Assembly: GCF_014236855.1 (NCBI RefSeq)
Contig: NZ_CP051261.1
Location: 4,030,001 to 4,094,000 of the forward strand
DNA: 64,000 bases
Direction: 5' to 3'
From: Xanthomonas sp. SI
GTDB taxonomy: Bacteria > Pseudomonadota > Gammaproteobacteria > Xanthomonadales > Xanthomonadaceae
Part shown: positions 1 through 9,224 of the stretch, piece after piece
Layout: every line of letters begins with the position of its first letter
Numbering within the stretch: the stretch's first letter is position 1
The notes under the pieces: generated by a model
The model's input: only the letters and a program-made list of their open reading frames with translations
What the model was told of the DNA's origin: nothing
Database searches by the model: none
Position numbers and translations under genes: made by a program

Positions 1-1
1 C

Positions 2-583
2 GCCGAGCAGGCCGGAGCGGAAGCGCTGCGTCTGGCGCGCGAGCTGCTGGATGCGCCGCACGCCGCGGTGCTGGCGCTGCGCGGTAGCCGCAGCCTGGTG
101 CTGGCCAGCCATGGCGACGCGCTGCCGCCCGGCGCCAGCGTCGCCACCGATGGCCCTGCCCTGTCCTGGCGCCTGGCCGCGCGCGCGGGCGAAGCGGCCG
201 AGCTGTGCGTGCCGATCGCCGCGCTGGGCGCCACGCTGGGCACGCTGTGCCTGGGCTGGAACGCGCGCATGGCGCCGGCACCGGGCGACGTGCAGGCGAT
301 CGCGACCATCGCCGCGCTGCTGGCGCCGGCGGTGGCCGAACCGGCGCGTGCGCCGCGGCGCCGCAAGCCGGCGCAACCGGACCGGCTCGGCGCGCTCAGC
401 GCGCGCGAACGGCAGGTGCTGGCGCTGCTGCCGCGCGGCCTGACCAACGCCGGGCTGGGCGCGGAACTGGGCATTTCCGCCGGTACCGCCAAGGTCCACG
501 TGGAGCGCATCCTGCAGAAGCTGCAGGTGTCCGATCGCACCCAGGCGGCGGTGTATGCGGTGCAGGCGGGGATGGCGCTGTGA
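2..583 (+). CDS. GAF-like / LuxR-type transcriptional regulator (5' end missing)
   Basis: The reading frame is open from the window edge, so the N-terminus lies outside and only about 193 residues are visible. The first part has the small hydrophobic alternation of a GAF-like sensory domain. The C-terminal 65 residues are a clear LuxR/GerE helix-turn-helix: LSARERQVLALL, then GLTNAGLGAELGISAGTAKVH, a recognition helix and QKLQVSDRTQAAVYA. It is probably a DNA-binding regulator responding to a ligand or protein signal, but the input is not visible. Its stop codon overlaps the start of the downstream hybrid kinase by 4 nt, and that kinase overlaps a receiver protein the same way, so the three are likely one translationally coupled signalling unit. 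Family assignment is firm for the HTH and moderate for GAF. Confidence 0.8.
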   Translation, partial: AEQAGAEALRLARELLDAPHAAVLALRGSRSLVLASHGDALPPGASVATDGPALSWRLAARAGEAAELCVPIAALGATLGTLCLGWNARMAPAPGDVQAIATIAALLAPAVAEPARAPRRRKPAQPDRLGALSARERQVLALLPRGLTNAGLGAELGISAGTAKVHVERILQKLQVSDRTQAAVYAVQAGMAL

Positions 584-2490
584 GCGCGGCCACGCTGCGC
601 TGGAACGACTGGCCGCTGACCCGCAAGAGCCTGGCGGTGGTAGCGCTGCCGCTGTTGCTGCTGCTGGCGGCATTGGTGGCGATCTACAGCGTGGAACGGC
701 AGAACATCGCCGCCGAGAACGACGTGCGCCAGACCCTGGAGGTGCTCAGCGACCTGTACGAGGCGCATGCGCTGCTGGCCGAGACCGCGGCCGGCGTGCG
801 CGGCTACCGGCTGGTGCGGCAGGACGCGTTCCTGACCCCGTACCGCGACGCCGAGCCGCGCCTGCAGACCGTGGTGCAGCGCCTGGCGCAGCGCATCACC
901 GATCCGCGGCAGGCGCAGCGCTTCGCCCGCATCCAGCCGCTGTTCGCGGAGAAGATGCAGGGCTGGCGCCGGCTGCTGGCGCCGGACCTGAGCCGCGAGG
1001 AAGAGATCCGCCAGCTCAGCGAAGGCAAGGTCAAGCTCGACATCCTGCGCGCCGAACTGCGCGAACTGCGCAACTACGAGACCGCGCAGTTGCAGGTCCG
1101 CACCGCCAAGGCGCAGGCGCTGCGCCAGCGCAACCTGCTGATCACCCTGTGCGCGGCGATGCTCGGCGGACTCGGCGCGGTGTTCGCGGTGGCCTGGTTC
1201 GCCTCCTCGCTGTCGCGGCGGCTGCGCGTGCTCTCCGCCAATGCCGACCGCCTGGGCGAAGGCCTGCCGCTGGCGCCGCAACTGCGCACCGGCGACGAAC
1301 TGGGCCAGGTCGCGCAACGCCTGGACCAGGCCAGCACCCTGCTCGCCGCGCGTGCCGCCGAAGCGCAGTCGGCGCGGCGCGAGGCCGAGGCCGCCAACCG
1401 CGCCAAGACCGAGTTCCTGTCGCGCAGCAGCCACGAGCTGCGCACCCCGCTCAACGCCATCCTCGGCTATGCGCAGGTGCTGGAGATGGACCTGCCCGGC
1501 GCCGCGCAGCGCGGCCAGCTGCAGCACATCCTCGGCGCCGGGCGGCACCTGCTCGGGCTGATCACCGAGCTGCTGGACATCGCCCGCATCGAGGCCGACC
1601 AGCTCGACCTGAGCCCGCAGCCGGTCCCGGTGCGCGCGGCGATCGAGGAAGCGCTGGGCCTGGTCGCGCCCGAGGCGAAGACCCGCGGCATCGCCCTGCA
1701 ACCGCTGCAGGTCCCGCCCGCCTGGACCGTGCGCGCCGATCCGCAGCGCCTGCGCCAGGTGCTGATCAACCTGCTGTCGAACGCGATCAAGTTCAACCGC
1801 CCCGGCGGCGCGGTGCGGGTGAGCGCCGAGCAGCAGGGCGAGTTCCTGTGCATCGCCGTGCACGACCAGGGCCACGGCCTGTCGGCCGAGCAGGTGCAGC
1901 GCCTGTTCACCCCGTTCGAGCGGCTCGGCGCGGAGCGCTCGGCGATCGAAGGCACCGGCCTGGGCCTGGCGTTGAGCAAGCGCCTGACCGAAGCGATGGG
2001 CGGGCGCATCGTGGTGGAAAGCAGCCCGGAGGGTTCGCGGTTCTGGATCGCGCTGCCGCTGGACCGGCCCGCCGACGCGCCGGCACCGCACCCGGCGATC
2101 GCCGCGACCGCGGCCGGCGATGGCCAGCGCAGCGTGCTCAGCGTCGAGGACAATCCCTCCAACCAGGCGCTGATCCGCACCCTGACCGAGCGCCGCCCGC
2201 ACTGGCGCCTGCACGAGGCGGCGACGCTGGCGCAGGCGCGCGCGCAGTTGCAACAGGCCCGCCCCGACCTGATCCTGCTCGACCTGCACCTGAGCGACGG
2301 CAACGGCGAGGACCTGCTGCGGCAACTGCGCGAGCAGCCGCACACCGCGGCGATCCCGGTGGTGGTGGTCAGCGCCGACGCGACGCCCGCCACGCTGGCG
2401 CGGGTGCAGGGCGACAACGTGCGCGCCTACCTGACCAAACCGCTGGACGTGGCCGAATTCTTCACCGTTCTGGACCGACACCTCGCATGA
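580..2490 (+). CDS. CHASE3-type hybrid sensor histidine kinase
   Basis: Predicted 636-residue inner-membrane kinase. Order: TM1 about 18-36; a helical periplasmic CHASE3-like region about 40-170 (EAHALLAETAAGVRGYRL is typical); TM2 about 186-208; HAMP-like linker; HisKA domain with the phospho-accepting His about 285 in SSHELRTPLN; HATPase domain with N box NLLSNAIKFN and G boxes HDQGHGL and GTGLGLAL; and a C-terminal receiver with likely phospho-Asp about 568 in LILLDLHLSDG. I chose the GTG that overlaps the preceding stop codon (GTGA). A longer frame upstream is out-of-frame reading of the regulator gene. It should pass phosphate to its own receiver or to the next gene's product. The signal is unknown. 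Confidence 0.9.
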   Translation: MSAATLRWNDWPLTRKSLAVVALPLLLLLAALVAIYSVERQNIAAENDVRQTLEVLSDLYEAHALLAETAAGVRGYRLVRQDAFLTPYRDAEPRLQTVVQRLAQRITDPRQAQRFARIQPLFAEKMQGWRRLLAPDLSREEEIRQLSEGKVKLDILRAELRELRNYETAQLQVRTAKAQALRQRNLLITLCAAMLGGLGAVFAVAWFASSLSRRLRVLSANADRLGEGLPLAPQLRTGDELGQVAQRLDQASTLLAARAAEAQSARREAEAANRAKTEFLSRSSHELRTPLNAILGYAQVLEMDLPGAAQRGQLQHILGAGRHLLGLITELLDIARIEADQLDLSPQPVPVRAAIEEALGLVAPEAKTRGIALQPLQVPPAWTVRADPQRLRQVLINLLSNAIKFNRPGGAVRVSAEQQGEFLCIAVHDQGHGLSAEQVQRLFTPFERLGAERSAIEGTGLGLALSKRLTEAMGGRIVVESSPEGSRFWIALPLDRPADAPAPHPAIAATAAGDGQRSVLSVEDNPSNQALIRTLTERRPHWRLHEAATLAQARAQLQQARPDLILLDLHLSDGNGEDLLRQLREQPHTAAIPVVVVSADATPATLARVQGDNVRAYLTKPLDVAEFFTVLDRHLA

Positions 2491-2948
2491 CCCGCAACGA
2501 TGTCCTCGCCTCGCGCATCCTGATCGTCGACGACGAACCGGCCAACGTCCGCCTGCTCGAAGACCTGCTGCAGCGCGAAGGCTTCCAGCAGGTGGTGGCG
2601 ACCACCGATCCGCAACGCGTGCTGGGCCTGGTCTCGGCGTTCGCGCCGGACCTGATCCTGCTCGACCTGATGATGCCGGAGCTGGACGGCTACGCGATCC
2701 TGGAACAGCTGTCGCGGCTGGCCGGCGCGTCCAGCTTCCTGCCGGTGATCGTGCTCACCGCCGACCCCAGCCGCAGCGCGCGCCACCGCGCGCTCGGCCT
2801 GGGCGCCAAGGACTTCCTGACCAAGCCGCTGGACACCTTCGAAGTCGCGCTGCGGGTCTGGAACGTGGCCGAGACCACCGTGCTGTTCAAGCGCCTGCGC
2901 GCCCTGGCCGATCCGGACGCCGCGCCGCCAGGCTGGCGCGCCGATTGA
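2487..2948 (+). CDS. Stand-alone receiver (CheY-like) response regulator
   Basis: A 153-residue protein that is essentially one receiver domain. It has the acidic pocket ILIVDDEPAN, the phospho-Asp at residue 60 in LILLDLMMPELDG, a switch Thr in VLTAD and the conserved Lys in FLTKPLD. After the receiver there is only a short helical tail of about 30 residues with no DNA-binding or enzymatic output domain. The ATG overlaps the kinase stop codon (ATGA), so it is translationally coupled to the kinase and is its likely partner. Output could be by protein-protein contact, or it could serve as a phosphate relay or sink; the sequence does not decide. Confidence 0.88.
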   Translation: MTRNDVLASRILIVDDEPANVRLLEDLLQREGFQQVVATTDPQRVLGLVSAFAPDLILLDLMMPELDGYAILEQLSRLAGASSFLPVIVLTADPSRSARHRALGLGAKDFLTKPLDTFEVALRVWNVAETTVLFKRLRALADPDAAPPGWRAD

Positions 2949-3043
2949 GGGCCGGGATTGGGGATTCGGGATTGGGGATTCGCAAGAGCCGCATGCCCGC
3001 TTTTTCGAATCCCCAATCCCCAATCCCGAATCCCGGCCCCTCA
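2947..3043. repeat. Long imperfect palindrome of the GGGATTGGGGATTC family
   Basis: Two near-complementary arms of about 35 nt face each other around a roughly 24-nt centre. The left arm is built of GGGATTGGGGATTC units and the right arm of GAATCCCCAATCCC units. It fills the whole space between two convergent genes, so the transcript would form a long hairpin that could end transcription from both sides. A single arm of the same family lies between folA and thyA near 28.27 kb. It differs in sequence from the TGTAGGAGCGGC palindromes elsewhere in the window. Confidence 0.85.
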
Positions 3044-3044
3044 A

Positions 3045-3272
3045 CTACATCGCCCGCGTGACCTGGCCGCCCAGGCCCAGTGCCGTGAGCACTTCCTGCG
3101 CCTTCTCCAGCAGTTCGTCGGCCACGCAGACCTGCACCACGCCGAACGGCAGTTCGCCGGCGCCGCCGAGCAGCGCCTCGCCGAACACGAACGCGGTGAT
3201 GCCGGCATCCTCCAGCGCGTGCTTGGCCAGGTGCGCATCGATCAGGTGCTGGGCGCGATAGGCGATCTGCAT
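3045..3272 (-). CDS. DUF2007-type small protein
   Basis: A 75-residue cytoplasmic protein matching the DUF2007 (putative signal-transducing) pattern. It has an N-terminal helix that pairs with residues promoting access to A..AL...GI, then GEALLGGAGELPF, a V..CVADELLEKAQEVL segment and a short tail. The fold is ferredoxin-like and resembles PII-type small sensors, but no biochemical role is established. It lies 9 nt downstream of a GST gene on the same strand and probably shares its transcript. The downstream side is closed by the large palindrome. Confidence 0.75.
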   Translation of the reverse strand: MQIAYRAQHLIDAHLAKHALEDAGITAFVFGEALLGGAGELPFGVVQVCVADELLEKAQEVLTALGLGGQVTRAM

Positions 3273-3281
3273 GCTCCGCCC

Positions 3282-3938
3282 TCAGCCGCGCGCCGTGACG
3301 TCGGCAAGCGCGACTTCGGCGGCCGCGCCGGCGCGCCATTCGCGCATCGCCGGCAAGGCCTCAAGGGCCGCCATGTACTGCGCGGCCGCCGCCGGCACCG
3401 CCACCCCGTAGCCGGCGAAACGCACCGCCACCGGCGCGAACATCGCATCGACGATGCCGAAGTCGCCGCACAGGAACGCCCCGCCGCCGCCGTGGGTCTC
3501 GCGCAGCGTCGCCCACAGCTGCACGATGCGTGCGATATCGGCCCGCGCCTCGGCGTCCCAGTGCTCGCCGTCGGGCTGGCGGCAGGCCTGCATCGGCAGC
3601 TGCCGGCGCAGCGCCAGGAACCCGGAATGCATCTCGCAGGCCGCCGCCCGCGCCTGCGCGCGCACCTCCAGCGCCGCCGGCCAGCCGCGGCCGCCCAGCC
3701 AGCGCTCGTTGGCGTACTCGCAGATCGCCAGCGAATCCCAGATCTGCAACTCGCCGTCCCACAGCGCCGGCACCCGCCCGGTCGGCGAGTAGGCGCCGAT
3801 GCGCGCGGCGAACTCGGGCGTGTCCAGCGGCAGCGGCACTTCCTCGAACGGCACCGCGAAGTGCCGCAGCAGCAGCCACGGCCGCAGCGACCACGAGGAC
3901 AGGTTCTTGTCGCCGATGACCAGACGGGGGAGCGGCAT
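3282..3938 (-). CDS. Glutathione S-transferase family protein
   Basis: A 218-residue cytosolic protein with the two-domain GST layout. The N-terminal thioredoxin-like half starts LVIGDKNLSSWSLRPWLLLRH, contains the cis-Pro motif GRVPAL and ends in the glutathione-binding IWDSLAICEY (Asp-Ser pair). The helical half begins near residue 90. The Ser-rich N-terminus suggests a Ser rather than Tyr or Cys catalytic residue (inference). Substrate is not predictable. It is divergent from glnS and cotranscribed with the small DUF2007 gene. Length is normal for the family. Confidence 0.85.
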   Translation of the reverse strand: MPLPRLVIGDKNLSSWSLRPWLLLRHFAVPFEEVPLPLDTPEFAARIGAYSPTGRVPALWDGELQIWDSLAICEYANERWLGGRGWPAALEVRAQARAAACEMHSGFLALRRQLPMQACRQPDGEHWDAEARADIARIVQLWATLRETHGGGGAFLCGDFGIVDAMFAPVAVRFAGYGVAVPAAAAQYMAALEALPAMREWRAGAAAEVALADVTARG

Positions 3939-4036
3939 GACGCGATCTCGGGGATGGACGGACCCGCAGCGTACGCGGCGGGGCGGCCAGCGGCCAGCTC
4001 GGCTAAACTTGCGCTTTACTTTCTGCTGAAGCGCGC

Positions 4037-5791
<1,755 letters not shown>

Positions 5792-5986
5792 CGCAAGCGC
5801 GCCGCGCCGGCCGTTTCCCGTTGCGGCCGCCATGCGGCCGCGACCCGCCGCGCCACGGACGCGGTTTCCGGCATGCGCTGCCTGAGCGCATGCCGTGGGC
5901 CGCTGCGGCCGCCTCGGCGCCACAGTTGCCACAGCCGCCAGCGCCGCGCTTTCCAACGGCATTGCCGGCACGTTAGCGTAGCGCCC

Positions 5987-6724
5987 ATGTCGCCCGCCCC
6001 CACCCTGAGCCTGCGCAGCTACGGCCGCGACGGCCATGCCCACCAGCACGCCCACGTGCAGATCGTGCTGCCGCTGCAGGGCGAGCTGGAGATCGAGGTG
6101 GGTGGACGCGGCAGCCGCCTGGATGCGTTCCGCGCGGCCGTCGTCGCACCGCACACCTCGCACGCGCAGTCGGCACAAGGCGACAACCGCTTCCTGGTGC
6201 TGGACTGCGATGCGGCCGCGTTCGACGACGACGCACTGGAACGCCTGCAGCGCGCGCCCTTCCTCGACCTGCCGCCGCAACTGCAACGCCTGTTGGCCTC
6301 GCTCGACCCCGTGCAGCCCGGCACCGGCGCTGCGGCCTGCGCAGCGCTGGCGCTGCGCCAGCTGCGCACGCAGCGCCGCGCATGGGTGCGGCTGCAGGAA
6401 CTGTGCCTGCGCATCGAGGACGCCCCGGGCCAGCCGTGGCCGGTGGAACGCATGGCGCAGGCCGCGCACCTGAGCGTGAGCCGCCTGCATGCGCTGTTCC
6501 GCGAAGCGCTGGGGCGCACGCCGCAGGCATGGCTGTCGGCACGGCGGCTGGACTGGGTGCGGCGGCAACTGGCGTATGGCGAGCGCCCGATCGCGCAACT
6601 GGCGCTGGACAGCGGCTATGCCGACCAGAGCGCGCTGACCCGCGCGCTGCGGCGCCAGACCGGACACACGCCTGCCGCCTATCGCCGACGCCATCGGGCG
6701 GCCACCGTGGCGCCGGACCAGTAG
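5987..6724 (+). CDS. AraC-family transcriptional regulator
   Basis: A 245-residue regulator with an N-terminal cupin-like arm rich in His (GRDGHAHQHAHVQIVLPLQGELEI) and a C-terminal double HTH of about 85 residues containing VERMAQAAHLSVSRLHALFREALG and QLALDSGYADQSALTRALRRQTG. I chose the ATG that begins MSPAPTLSLRSYG because the region upstream of it is low-complexity and not conserved-looking. The His-rich cupin may sense a metal or small ligand (inference). An EamA-type exporter gene follows 70 nt downstream on the same strand, so the regulator probably controls it. Confidence 0.87.
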   Translation: MSPAPTLSLRSYGRDGHAHQHAHVQIVLPLQGELEIEVGGRGSRLDAFRAAVVAPHTSHAQSAQGDNRFLVLDCDAAAFDDDALERLQRAPFLDLPPQLQRLLASLDPVQPGTGAAACAALALRQLRTQRRAWVRLQELCLRIEDAPGQPWPVERMAQAAHLSVSRLHALFREALGRTPQAWLSARRLDWVRRQLAYGERPIAQLALDSGYADQSALTRALRRQTGHTPAAYRRRHRAATVAPDQ

Positions 6725-6794
6725 CCTGGGACAAGCCGGGGCGGCACGCGCAGGCCATGCTGGCGCACTACGCAACGAAGCAACAGGACACGGC

Positions 6795-7748
6795 ATGCGC
6801 AAGCGTTTGTGGGCGGGAGTGGGCAGCGGCGTGGCGGCCGGCGCGTTGTGGGGACTGGTGTTCCTGGCGCCGCAATTGCTGGCCGGGTTCTCGCCGCTGC
6901 AGCTGTCGGTGTCGCGCTACCTGGCCTACGGGTCGGTCGCCGCGCTGCTGCTCGCGCCGCGCTGGCGCGCCGCCACCGCTGCGCTCGGGGCGCCGGAATG
7001 GTGGGCGCTGCTGCGGCTGAGCCTACTCGGCAACATCGTCTACTACGTGTTGCTGGGCAGCGCGGTGCAATGGGCCGGCGGCGCGGCCACGGCCTTGATC
7101 ATCGGCCTGCTGCCGGCGGTGGTCACCGTGCTCGGTTCGCGCGCGGCCGGCGCGATGCGGTTGCGCCGGCTGGCCGCGCCATGCGCGCTGTGCGTGCTCG
7201 GCGTGGCGCTGGTCGCGGCACAGACGCTCGACGCCGCGCACCCGGCGCAGACCAGCGTGGGCACGCGCGCGGCCGGGCTGGCGTGCGCGGTTGGCGCGCT
7301 GGCGTGCTGGGCGGCGTATTCGGTCAAGAACGCCGGCTGGCTCGCGCGCCGGCCCGAGATCTCCGGGCGCGACTGGTCGATGCTGACCGGCGTGGTCACC
7401 GGCGCATTGGCGCTGACCCTGGCGATCCCCGCGTTCGCGTTCGGCCACGGCCATGCGGCGGCGGACTGGGCGCGGTTCTGGGGCGTGGCGATCGTGCTGG
7501 GCGTGTTCGCCTCGGTGATCGGCAATGCCTGCTGGAATCACGCCAGCCGGCTGCTGCCGCTGACCCTGGTCGGGCAGATGATCGTGTTCGAAACCGTCTT
7601 CGCGCTGCTCTACGGTTTCCTGTGGGAGGCGCGCTGGCCCACCCCGCTGGAGACCCTGGCGATCGCCTGCCTGCTGGTGGGCGTGCTGGGGTGCGCCTGG
7701 CTGCACGCGCCTGCGCCGGTGCGCAAGCCGGATGCAACCTTGGGTTAA
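6795..7748 (+). CDS. EamA/DMT-family transporter
   Basis: A 317-residue inner-membrane protein with about ten hydrophobic helices in two five-helix halves, the drug/metabolite transporter layout. The first helix carries GVAAGALWGLVFLAPQ and a mid-protein helix carries ACWAAYSVKNAGWLARRP, both typical of EamA repeats. Members export amino acids, nucleobases or toxic metabolites; the substrate here is unknown. It lies just downstream of an AraC-type regulator, suggesting an inducible efflux pair. Confidence 0.88.
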   Translation: MRKRLWAGVGSGVAAGALWGLVFLAPQLLAGFSPLQLSVSRYLAYGSVAALLLAPRWRAATAALGAPEWWALLRLSLLGNIVYYVLLGSAVQWAGGAATALIIGLLPAVVTVLGSRAAGAMRLRRLAAPCALCVLGVALVAAQTLDAAHPAQTSVGTRAAGLACAVGALACWAAYSVKNAGWLARRPEISGRDWSMLTGVVTGALALTLAIPAFAFGHGHAAADWARFWGVAIVLGVFASVIGNACWNHASRLLPLTLVGQMIVFETVFALLYGFLWEARWPTPLETLAIACLLVGVLGCAWLHAPAPVRKPDATLG

Positions 7749-7798
7749 GGCACGCCGCCTAGACTGCAGGCGTCATTCCTTACCCCAGGAAACTCCCG

Positions 7799-8197
7799 AT
7801 GTCCGCTGCTTTGCGCACCTCCTGCCTCGGCCTTGCGCTGCTCGCCCTGCTCGCCGGTTGCGACATGGCGCCGTCTTCCGCCCCCTCGCAAGCCGCCGCG
7901 ACGCCGGCACCCACTGCGGCATCTGCATCTCCATCCACAGCGGCGCAGGGCAAGTGCGACGCCATGCCCGACCACGATTACGACATGCCGGCCGCACGCT
8001 TCGACGAAACCGCGCAGCAGCTGGCGCATGCCACCGGTTGCGGCATCGTCTACGACGACCAGTCGCTGTCGCCGGTGCAGGTCAATGCGGTGAAGGGCCG
8101 GATCAGCATCCGCCAGGCGATCCACCAGGCCATCGACGGCACCGCGATCCGTGTCAAGCAGGAAACCGCCGATACGATCGCCGTCGGCCGCCGCTGA
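7799..8197 (+). CDS. Lipoprotein with a stand-alone STN (secretin/TonB N-terminal) domain
   Basis: A 132-residue protein with a signal peptide ending in lipobox LLAGC, then an Ala/Pro/Ser linker of about 30 residues and one domain matching the STN pattern: YDMPAARFDETAQQLAHATG, IVYDDQSLSPVQVNAVKGRIS and IRQAIHQAIDGTAIRVKQE. STN domains normally sit at the N-terminus of TonB-dependent transducers or secretins and contact periplasmic partners. Here there is no barrel, only a lipid anchor. The protein may bind a partner at the membrane surface (inference). No receptor gene is adjacent. A Cys-rich lipoprotein follows. Confidence 0.78.
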   Translation: MSAALRTSCLGLALLALLAGCDMAPSSAPSQAAATPAPTAASASPSTAAQGKCDAMPDHDYDMPAARFDETAQQLAHATGCGIVYDDQSLSPVQVNAVKGRISIRQAIHQAIDGTAIRVKQETADTIAVGRR

Positions 8198-8258
8198 GTT
8201 GCCGGCGCCGCGGCCATGCGCGTTAGGATGGCAGCGGTCTCTCGCACGGAAGGTCGCC

Positions 8259-8639
8259 ATGTCCACTCGTCTCGCGCTGTTGCTGTGCTGCCTGTGCCTG
8301 TTCGCCGGCACCCTCGTCTTCAGCGGCTGCGCGCGCAGCGAAGGCGCCAAGCCCGCCGCGCCCGGTTTGCCGGTGAAGGTGGACACCAGTTGCCGCAGCG
8401 ACGCCGACTGCGCGGTCAAGGACGTCGGCAACTGCTGCGGCGCGATGCCGGCCTGCGTCAACCGCGATAGCCCCACCGATCCGCAGGGCGTGATGGCGCA
8501 ATGCCAGGCCAGCGGCCGCATGAGCGTGTGCGGCTCGCGCGCAATCAGCGGCTGCCAGTGCGTGGCCGGGCAATGCAGCGCCAAGGGCGCGCAAGCCGAT
8601 ACACTGCGCGACCCCCAGCCTGCCGAACCCGTCCGCTGA
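8259..8639 (+). CDS. Cysteine-rich lipoprotein of unknown function
   Basis: A 126-residue protein. I chose the ATG giving MSTRLALLLCCLCLF, a signal peptide ending in lipobox FSGC. The mature part is short and holds about ten cysteines, spaced as SC, DC, NCC, AC, QC, VC, GCQC and QC between mature residues 20 and 90, suggesting a small disulfide-rich periplasmic or outer-membrane-attached domain. I recognise no named family. Its last base overlaps the first base of the next start codon, so it is coupled to the deaminase gene. Confidence 0.72.
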   Translation: MSTRLALLLCCLCLFAGTLVFSGCARSEGAKPAAPGLPVKVDTSCRSDADCAVKDVGNCCGAMPACVNRDSPTDPQGVMAQCQASGRMSVCGSRAISGCQCVAGQCSAKGAQADTLRDPQPAEPVR

Positions 8640-9199
8640 TGCTCTACGCGCAAGTCCACCTCACCCTGCCCGCCTGGATCCACGAGGCGGTCGATCCGCA
8701 GGCGGTCTATCCCGGCGATGCCGACAAGGTGGCGCTGGCGGTGGAACTGTCGCGGCTGAACGTGGATGCCGGCAGCGGCGGTCCGTTCGGCGCGGCGGTG
8801 TTCGGCCCGGACCACCGCATCATCTCGGTCGGGGTGAACCGGGTGGTGCCGCAGACCACCTCGCTGGCGCACGCCGAGAACATGGCCTACATGCTCGCGC
8901 AGCAGCGCCTGCAGACGCCGCGGCTGAACGCGGCGCTGTCGCCGGTGACCCTGGCGACCTCGGCGCAACCGTGCTGCCAGTGCTACGGCGCCACCATCTG
9001 GGCCGGCATCGACCGCCTGCTGATCGGCGCCAGTGCCGAGGACGTGATGGCGCTGACCCCGTTCGACGAAGGCCCGCTGCCGGCGGACTGGATCGGCGAA
9101 CTGGAGCGCCGCGGCATCGAGGTGGTGCGCGGCCTGCATCGCGACGCCGCCTGCGCGGTGTTGCGCCGCTACGGCGAGCTCGACAGCCCCCGCTACTGA
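8639..9199 (+). CDS. CMP/dCMP-type nucleoside (guanine-like) deaminase
   Basis: A 186-residue cytoplasmic zinc deaminase. The zinc/proton-shuttle motif HAE is in LAHAENMAY and the second zinc motif PCxxC is PCCQC. The GPFGAAVFGPD loop is typical of the guanine/tRNA-adenosine deaminase branch. Members deaminate guanine, cytosine nucleosides or pterins; the substrate is not decided by the motifs. The start codon overlaps the previous stop by one base. Confidence 0.82.
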   Translation: MLYAQVHLTLPAWIHEAVDPQAVYPGDADKVALAVELSRLNVDAGSGGPFGAAVFGPDHRIISVGVNRVVPQTTSLAHAENMAYMLAQQRLQTPRLNAALSPVTLATSAQPCCQCYGATIWAGIDRLLIGASAEDVMALTPFDEGPLPADWIGELERRGIEVVRGLHRDAACAVLRRYGELDSPRY

Positions 9200-9224
9200 C
9201 CGCCGCCCGGCGAAGGCTTCATCC

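Noticed and set aside
205..579. N-terminal extension of the hybrid kinase
   Set aside because: Reads the LuxR regulator in another frame; the GTGA overlap gives a proper start with a membrane helix.
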